DNA from: Anseranas semipalmata
Lineage: Eukaryota > Chordata > Aves > Anseriformes > Anseranatidae
Reading direction: 5' to 3'
Assembly (NCBI GenBank): GCA_013399115.1
Contig: VXAA01004297.1
Coordinates: 514,560-578,559 of the forward strand
Length of the DNA stretch: 64,000 nt
In this document: positions 60,201 to 64,000 of the stretch, piece by piece
Layout of the letters: each line of letters opens with the position of its first letter
Numbering within the stretch: the first letter of the stretch is position 1
The notes under the pieces: generated by a model
Databases searched by the model: none
The model's input: the letters and a program-made list of their open reading frames with translations, nothing else
What the model was told of the DNA's origin: nothing
Made by a program: the position numbers and the translations under genes

Positions 60201-61073
60201 CCTCAGCCTTGCCATGTCCCTTCTTCCTTCTGGCTCTGTTGGTTTCAAACCTCACTCCTTCTCCAGCATGAAAGCTGTTGTTCTGGTGAAGAACACTTGG
60301 ACAAGGCTTCCTCAGGCTGCTTGTGAATCAAAAAGGATGATATTTGGGAGTGGAAAGAGCCTATCTTTGAAACAGGTCTGGCAGTCCTAATTTCAGCTAA
60401 AGTGACCAGAAAGCATGAAACACAGCTGTTGAGGGTTTTCAGATGGAGACAGTACTTTGAAATTAGAGCTCCTAGTCTGTCTCCACCCAGGTCAGTAGAA
60501 ACTTTACCCCTGCCAGCCTGGTTTAGAATGAGACTGCCTTGTCCTCTGACCAAAAGAAGGGGCTAAATTTCTTCTTCAGTCTTTCTGGTCCATTCCCACA
60601 CTTCCAGGAGAAGGGTACTGTAGAACTTTTCAGCATGCACAGGACTTTTTCTTTTTGCTTTTCAATGAAGACAGAACAGCTGAGAGGGTCTCAATTCAGA
60701 GAATAGTATCTATTGTACACATCTAATATTTAGTCCTTTAAGTCATACAGTACTTGTTATGTGTGCCTAGTTCCATGTTTGGAATTAACTTCATTCCTTG
60801 CAAACAGTAAGATGGTGCAAGTCTTTGGAGGAATGACTATTGATGGCTTAATTACATATTTGTTTGTTTTTGTTTTTTTTACAGTGGGCAGAGTATGTGC
60901 TGTTTGCTGCCTTGCTGTTTGCAGTTTGCATTATTTTTGCTGTCATGGCTTATTTTTATACCTATGTTGATCCAAGTGAGATTGAAGCACAACTTGATGA
61001 GGAAGAAAAGAAACAAGTCAAAAAGGATCTCGACTTCTATGAAAAGGAAGCCGAAATTGTCTCTCAGATGTAG
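36289..61073 (+). CDS. SLC15A1: SLC15A1, proton-coupled oligopeptide transporter PEPT1, complete (23 coding exons)
   Basis: PEPT1 imports di- and tripeptides and beta-lactam-like drugs with protons across the apical membrane of enterocytes and kidney tubule cells (POT/PTR2 family, MFS fold, 12 TM helices). Exons joined at GT/AG sites sum to 2,142 nt: 713 codons plus TAG, close to the ~708-714 aa usual for the family. Motifs: ExxERFSYY at residues 29-37 (proton coupling), helix-2 His63 (human H57), PTR2 signature [11 protein letters not shown], second PTR2 signature [22 protein letters not shown] in TM7 (Trp300, human W294), Asp347 (human D341), Glu601 (human E595). A large extracellular domain (about 390-585) lies between TM9 and TM10. 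The position of mammalian R282 is Lys288. The ATG has a strong Kozak context, GCCACCATGG. Identity is certain; a few exon edges rest on frame logic alone. Confidence 0.98.
36753..36900. repeat. TA/TG-CA microsatellite forming a long inverted repeat
   Basis: Arms near 36794-36820 and 36851-36879 are reverse complements apart from a small indel and one mismatch (GGGGTGTGTGTATATA against TATATACACACACACACCCC). It lies in SLC15A1 intron 1. Confidence 0.85.
38442..38473 (+). CDS. SLC15A1: SLC15A1 exon 2 (residues 2-12)
   Basis: Acceptor TTTACCCCCACAG, then 32 bases encoding (A)[10 protein letters not shown]; donor GTAAGT. A basic cytosolic N-terminal tail, longer by about six residues than the mammalian one that I recall. 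Confidence 0.87.
41399..41490 (-). mobile_element. CR1 LINE 3'-end fragment, reverse orientation
   Basis: GATTCACAGAATTGTAGGGG, then GGAAGGGACCTCCAGAGATC and AGCAGGTTGCACA form the reverse complement of the CR1 3' end. It lies in SLC15A1 intron 2, ~250 bp before exon 3. Confidence 0.9.
41738..41822 (+). CDS. SLC15A1: SLC15A1 exon 3 (residues 13-41, TM1)
   Basis: Acceptor TTGTCTCCAG, then [20 protein letters not shown] and RFSYYGMR; donor GTACAT. It contains the ExxER proton-coupling motif of POT transporters in TM1. Confidence 0.97.
41910..42051 (+). CDS. SLC15A1: SLC15A1 exon 4 (residues 41-88, TM2)
   Basis: Separated from exon 3 by an 87-bp intron. Encodes [15 protein letters not shown] through DSWLGKF. 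It carries His63, equivalent to human H57, which is essential for proton coupling, and the first half of the PTR2 signature. Donor GTGAGT. Confidence 0.97.
42133..42155. repeat. Perfect 10-bp inverted repeat with 3-nt loop
   Basis: CTTAGCTCAG, AAA, CTGAGCTAAG, 81 bases past the donor of SLC15A1 exon 4. Confidence 0.9.
44735..44854 (+). CDS. SLC15A1: SLC15A1 exon 5 (residues 88-128, TM3)
   Basis: Acceptor CTTTATAACAG, then [20 protein letters not shown] through GTPDTITPH; donor GTGAGT. Encodes TM3 and the following extracellular loop. Confidence 0.97.
45025..45124 (+). CDS. SLC15A1: SLC15A1 exon 6 (residues 128-161, TM4)
   Basis: Acceptor TTTGTCCCAG, then [20 protein letters not shown] through QFEDHQ; donor [24 protein letters not shown] is a hallmark of the family. 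Confidence 0.98.
45340..45430 (+). CDS. SLC15A1: SLC15A1 exon 7 (residues 162-192, TM5)
   Basis: [20 protein letters not shown] through TPILR, containing the PTR2 signature [10 protein letters not shown] with the conserved Tyr173 (human Y167). Acceptor TTCCTGTAG, donor GTAAGT. Confidence 0.98.
46709..47064 (+). mobile_element. CR1 LINE 3' region, relatively young
   Basis: Starts at the CR1 segment CAGGAGAGGCTGAGAGAGCT, runs through GGTGCCCAGTGCCAGGACAA and GGCACAGGTTGCCCAGAGAG, and ends in a degenerate terminal repeat. It is in SLC15A1 intron 7, same strand as the gene, and nearly matches the copy at 7074-7308 where they overlap. Confidence 0.92.
47244..47327 (+). CDS. SLC15A1: SLC15A1 exon 8 (residues 192-220, TM6)
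   Basis: Acceptor GTACTTCAG, then [20 protein letters not shown] through MAVSL; donor GTAAGT. TM6 with the [11 protein letters not shown] motif. Confidence 0.96.
48490..48572 (+). CDS. SLC15A1: SLC15A1 exon 9 (residues 220-247)
   Basis: Acceptor GCTTATTGTAG, then [20 protein letters not shown] through CKCIG; donor GTAAGT. End of TM6 and start of the large cytosolic loop. Confidence 0.97.
49505..49525. repeat. Near-perfect palindrome, 10-bp arms
   Basis: AGAGCTGCTC, A, GAGCAGCTCT in SLC15A1 intron 9. Confidence 0.88.
49748..49834 (+). CDS. SLC15A1: SLC15A1 exon 10 (residues 248-276)
   Basis: Acceptor TCTCCCCAG, then [20 protein letters not shown] and LDWASEKYS; donor GTAAGT. The cytosolic linker between the two six-helix bundles; REHWLDWA is well conserved. 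Confidence 0.96.
50464..50553 (+). CDS. SLC15A1: SLC15A1 exon 11 (residues 277-306, TM7)
   Basis: [20 protein letters not shown] through FWALFDQQ; acceptor TTCACTACAG, donor GTAAAG. Trp300 matches human W294. Lys288 stands where mammalian PEPT1 has Arg282. Confidence 0.97.
51780..51824 (+). CDS. SLC15A1: SLC15A1 exon 12 (residues 307-321)
   Basis: A 45-nt exon, [15 protein letters not shown]; acceptor TTCTGTCAAG, donor [15 protein letters not shown] is diagnostic of PEPT1/PEPT2. Confidence 0.95.
51922..51954 (+). CDS. SLC15A1: SLC15A1 exon 13 (residues 322-332)
   Basis: A 33-nt exon, [11 protein letters not shown]; acceptor CTCCACCAG, donor GTATAG. IQPDQMQ is conserved before TM8. Confidence 0.95.
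52077..52165 (+). CDS. SLC15A1: SLC15A1 exon 14 (residues 333-362, TM8)
   Basis: [20 protein letters not shown] through CKINF plus AC of a split Thr; acceptor TTTACCAG, donor GTAAGT. Asp347 matches human D341, the reported partner of TM7 Arg282. Confidence 0.97.
53604..53685 (+). CDS. SLC15A1: SLC15A1 exon 15 (residues 362-389, TM9)
   Basis: Acceptor GCTGTCCTAG, then [20 protein letters not shown] and LLQLQID; donor GTAAGT. TM9 leads into the extracellular domain. Confidence 0.97.
55054..55179 (+). CDS. SLC15A1: SLC15A1 exon 16 (residues 390-431, extracellular domain)
   Basis: [20 protein letters not shown] through VKPQES; acceptor CTATCCTACAG, donor GTAAGT. Start of the immunoglobulin-like extracellular domain. 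One N-glycosylation sequon (NVS). Confidence 0.96.
55609..55630. repeat. 9-bp inverted repeat with 4-nt loop
   Basis: AAAGAACCT, TTTC, AGGTTCTTT in SLC15A1 intron 16. Confidence 0.88.
56502..56651 (+). CDS. SLC15A1: SLC15A1 exon 17 (residues 432-481, extracellular domain)
   Basis: [20 protein letters not shown] through GIVTDW; acceptor TTCTTTGTAG, donor GTAAGT. It diverges from mammalian PEPT1, as expected for this domain. One NLT sequon. Confidence 0.94.
57069..57118 (+). CDS. SLC15A1: SLC15A1 exon 18 (residues 482-498, extracellular domain)
   Basis: [16 protein letters not shown] plus AG of a split Arg; acceptor TTCCACCAG, donor GTAAAA. One NVT sequon. The KPEEGKN segment aligns with human QKPEKGENG. 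Confidence 0.93.
57714..57821 (+). CDS. SLC15A1: SLC15A1 exon 19 (residues 498-534, extracellular domain)
   Basis: [20 protein letters not shown] through NVFSGG plus AG; acceptor TATTTTAAAG, donor GTAAGC. One NVT sequon. Confidence 0.94.
57959..58055 (+). CDS. SLC15A1: SLC15A1 exon 20 (residues 534-566, extracellular domain)
   Basis: [20 protein letters not shown] and [12 protein letters not shown]; acceptor TCTTTCTTCAG, donor GTGAGT. Two sequons (NST, NCT) close together. GGAYT aligns with human GSAYT. Confidence 0.95.
58486..58632 (+). CDS. SLC15A1: SLC15A1 exon 21 (residues 567-615, TM10)
   Basis: [20 protein letters not shown] through LEFSYSQ; acceptor AATTTTCAG, donor GTAGGT. TM10 carries Glu601 (human E595), a substrate-binding acidic residue in the family. 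Confidence 0.97.
59460..59567 (+). CDS. SLC15A1: SLC15A1 exon 22 (residues 616-651, TM11)
   Basis: [20 protein letters not shown] through GASKLSEQ; acceptor GTTTCTATAG, donor GTAAGC. Nearly identical to mammalian PEPT1 as I recall it. Confidence 0.98.
60885..61073 (+). CDS. SLC15A1: SLC15A1 exon 23 with stop (residues 652-713, TM12 and C-tail)
   Basis: [20 protein letters not shown], then a charged cytosolic tail ([17 protein letters not shown]) ending EIVSQM and TAG at 61071-61073. Acceptor TTTTTTTTACAG. Confidence 0.98.
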   Translation, partial: WAEYVLFAALLFAVCIIFAVMAYFYTYVDPSEIEAQLDEEEKKQVKKDLDFYEKEAEIVSQM

Positions 61074-61755
61074 AAGGTGTATTCAAGAGCGTTTGTAAAT
61101 CATGGTAGCCCATTAACTGTCCCTGCAGTAAGAGGAATCAGGGTATTGTTAACATCTGGATAATATGCCTCATGGGAGATGTTAAGAAAATATGTTCTGA
61201 CTTTAAATGCAGCCTCTTGAATCAAGAGGAAAAGATTAATCTCTTGTACAGAACATGGTATCCTAAAGAAACTCCCGCAGAATTTGCACTCTTAAAAAGT
61301 ACCTCAAGCTCAAATACCATAGCATTAAAATATTGAAATTGCACTTGGCACTATTAGACCCTGTGAAGAGATGTATTTTTATACTGCATTTCAATTTTAT
61401 ATCATGAAAGAAACAAGTATTGCCAAGAAGTAGTAATCGAAGCCAAACTGTCTGCACGACCCCTCTAGCCTCATTGTTGCTTGAAGGCAGCAGGTCACGT
61501 GTGCCTTAAATTCTTTTTATGTCCTTAAGGATAATGGGAGCAAAGCTCCTGCGTTTCTCAGATGTAAATGATGTCTGCACTCCACGTAGCAATAACTTGG
61601 AGATGCACTGTGATGTGCCTGTTAACTACCCATTTGACTCCTGGTATGTTCTTAATTAAATGTGTTAATGAGGTGTCCACTGAGGTAAACAGACAATGGC
61701 AAATGATGTTTAGAATAACTAACAGCAATAAAACTTGTGTTGTAACAAAATATTG
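61074..61755 (+). other. SLC15A1: SLC15A1 3' UTR (end approximate)
   Basis: Non-coding sequence from the stop to just after AATAAA at 61727, about 680 bases. A GT-rich stretch near 61760 fits a downstream cleavage element. Confidence 0.8.
61727..61732 (+). promoter_or_regulatory. SLC15A1: Polyadenylation signal AATAAA for SLC15A1
   Basis: Perfect hexamer followed by a GT-rich element (GGTGTAAGTGTATGG) ~30 bases later. Confidence 0.82.
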
Positions 61756-62542
61756 AAAGCGGTGTAAGTGTATGGCTTAGTTCCATGTTAACAATAACTT
61801 TATATTGCCTTTCTGCATCCTCATGTGTGCTACATCACTTGAAGCTAACAGACCAGTGCCAATCTTCTGTATCTTAATGTACTTGTAACACTCATCAGAT
61901 TTTTCAGTAGGGAAAACTAAGTTTTGTTGCTTAAGAGGATTCTGTGGACCACTCCCTAGACAGCCAGTGGTGTGTGTATCACTCCAGTTGCTAGTGCATC
62001 ATTCAGTCAAGCCAGCAACTGGCCCTGGATCTTCTTGTCATGCACAGACAGCCATAAACGGGTATCACAGCTGCCTTCACACCTGGCTCCCACTCCTCTT
62101 ATCCTGTTTCACAGCAAGCTGGATATGTGCAAGTGAGTAGACAGCCATACATACCTGAGCAACACGCATGTGCTCTGACCTCTCCAGGGGCTGGCTCTGT
62201 GGCTGCATGGGACCCTGTCAGCCATGGTTCCCACTCCAGCTGCTGGCACTTGGACCTCCATCTGTGTACGTGCTTGTTCCTCCCCAGTCCACACCGACCC
62301 CTTCCTTTCCCCATCCCTGGTCCCATAATAAGTCTTCTACAAGGTGCTCTTCCCCTGCATCCCACAGCGTGTCCTGTAGCCCCATTGGGCTGTAAGGTGA
62401 TCCGGGGGGAACCTTTCCCATGGACTCAAGGTGCTGGGTGTCCCCCCCTGCCCACAGGGCTGAGGGTCTCCTGGGACAGCCCCAAGAGGGCTCCATTTCC
62501 CTGATGTCCTCTGAGGAGCTGGGTTTTTGATCCAGCACTTGT

Positions 62543-62573
62543 TTTTAGTCCTTTCATTTTGAGCATTAAAGAG
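62543..62573. repeat. 31-bp motif, copy 1
   Basis: Begins TTTTAGTCCTTTCATTTTGA and ends TTAAAGAG. It differs from copy 2 at two of 31 positions, both of which break the inverted-repeat symmetry. Confidence 0.85.
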
Positions 62574-62920
62574 CAATAGCACTTCAGCAAACCCATTAAC
62601 TCGTCAGCCACATGGATGGATGTGTTTTATGGGTAGAAAGCCACAAGTTCTGTAAAATTTGCAGGGAAGACTCTCCAACAAGGAGAAAACAAACTGCTCC
62701 CCCATCTAAGGTAGAGTGGAGACGGTCATATGTGATGAGATTTTGTCTCATTTTCAACAGTGGTTGATTATTATAATTAAAGATGTCCATGTACCTTCTC
62801 ATTCAAACCTTGATGTGAAAATAATCAGAGCAGCTCATGTAGAAACCTGGGCAGCTTTTGTCAGTATTATTGTGACTGTGTGCCTTGACATGAAGGGAAT
62901 TATTCTTTGGACCTATTTGG

Positions 62921-62951
62921 TTTTAATCCTTTCATTTTGAGGATTAAAGAG
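62921..62951. repeat. 31-bp motif, copy 2, with perfect 9-bp inverted repeat
   Basis: TTTAATCCT (62922-62930), a 9-nt loop, then AGGATTAAA (62940-62948). A near-identical copy lies 378 bp upstream. Confidence 0.88.
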
Positions 62952-64000
62952 GTAAGGTTAATTCCTAATCTGTTGATGTTTAGTTTTGTATGCTGCTGTC
63001 TAGACTACCAGGATGCTAGGATGGTCTTTCACGTATCTTCTGCTACAGAGAAGATAAGCTGAAATTAATCAAATTAAAAGTCAATCATTCTAACTTCAGT
63101 CCTTGTAGTTAGACAGCAATGTGGTTCTTTATTTCAAACAAACAAAAATACCTTTAAAAAAAATGCAAGAGTGGTGAATTATGAAAATCTGTTCCAGCAG
63201 TCAAATTTGCACTCATGTCTGACCAGGTGGATACAGCAATGTGTATGTCTTACATGCTTGCAAATAGTATAAATATAATGTACAGCTTCCACGTTGTTTC
63301 TTACTACTTGTTAGCTCAGCCCAATGACTCCTGACCAGGGCACTTAAAACTGCTCATGGTCAGATTCTGTGAACTGCATGAATCCAGTCCCTGCCCTTTG
63401 GTGTTCTTGAAGATGGGCCTGTTCACAGCTCAATGCTTTCAAAGACTTCCCCATAGTTTTGGTAAGTTTTGGGTCTGTACAAGATTGTGCTTTTTTTTTT
63501 TTTTTTTCCTAATTTCTGAAATTAAAATTCCTGGAAGTAATTGCAGACCACCTGTAAATACTGTTACTCTATAAATCAATTTTACGTTTTCAATTCATGC
63601 CTTGTTGCAGTGCTTCAGTGTAATATCATTGTCCTGAAGAGGTTAAAATACTGATAGTAAAATAACTGGGTCACTGCCCTAAAGAGTGAAAAAGAGATAT
63701 TGTCAAAGGGGAAGCAACAGCTCCTGAAACCATCCTACTCTACCAGGAGGTGGTTTAGGACAGTCAAGGATGCCCCACTTCCAGCCTAATTCAATCACTG
63801 GTGGTCCTCAGAAGCACTTCAGTGAATCTAGAGCCTAGAGACACTGCTGCAGGACTGGGTTTTGTGGAGTTTAGCACAGTACAAAGACAATAGAAAAAGC
63901 CCACAACTCAATGGATTCTCCATTATTGCTGTTAAATTTTACTATCTGCCCATGCTCATTCCCAGTGTGACACAAAGTTCTGCATAACTATCTAATGCTC

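Larger units (their letters stand above)
61760..64000. other. Intergenic region downstream of SLC15A1
   Basis: No exon chain, RNA gene or clear CR1 seen. It has a GC-richer part at 62.1-62.5 kb, two copies of a 31-bp motif (62543 and 62921), and a 17-base T run at 63491. By synteny the next gene should be STK24, beyond the window. Confidence 0.6.

Overview
This is a stretch of vertebrate nuclear DNA, almost certainly from a bird and probably a galliform such as chicken or turkey. It holds two multi-exon, intron-containing genes on the + strand. It also holds at least nine CR1 LINE fragments, several ending in the typical ATTCTRTG-type 3' repeats. There is no bacterial or viral gene content. 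All exon boundaries were read by eye from splice sites, reading-frame continuity and my memory of the vertebrate protein families; no alignment was run.

Region 1 (1 to ~21,490): the 3' end of DOCK9 (zizimin-1), a guanine-nucleotide exchange factor for Cdc42. Fourteen coding exons (440..20428) join into an uninterrupted 556-codon C-terminal fragment. It covers most or all of the catalytic DHR-2 domain and ends at a natural stop, followed by a ~1.06-kb 3' UTR with AATAAA at 21465. Notable details are a 6-nt micro-exon (Ala-Ala, 11099..11104), a separate 36-nt exon (11505..11540), and introns carrying CR1 copies.

Region 2 (~21.5 to 36.2 kb): an AT-rich intergenic stretch with no gene I can support. 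It becomes GC-rich towards SLC15A1. There is a small CpG-rich patch near 33.2-33.7 kb and a larger CpG island (35.3-36.6 kb) that contains an 82-N assembly gap and the SLC15A1 promoter.

Region 3 (36.29 to ~61.75 kb): the complete SLC15A1 gene (PEPT1, the proton-coupled oligopeptide transporter of the gut brush border). Its 23 coding exons join in frame to 713 codons plus stop. The POT-family motifs are all present: ExxER, the helix-2 histidine, the PTR2 signatures, and a large extracellular domain between TM9 and TM10 rich in N-glycosylation sequons. AATAAA lies at 61727.

Region 4 (61.75 to 64 kb): downstream intergenic DNA, with a short duplicated inverted-repeat motif. The DOCK9-then-SLC15A1 order in the same orientation matches the arrangement I recall from human chromosome 13, where STK24 would be the next gene.

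The two genes do not obviously work together; they are conserved neighbours. I found no previously undescribed biological system. The best leads are the DOCK9 micro-exon, the bird-type PEPT1 N-terminus, a Lys at a mechanistically studied Arg position of PEPT1, and a few hairpin-forming or duplicated non-coding motifs.
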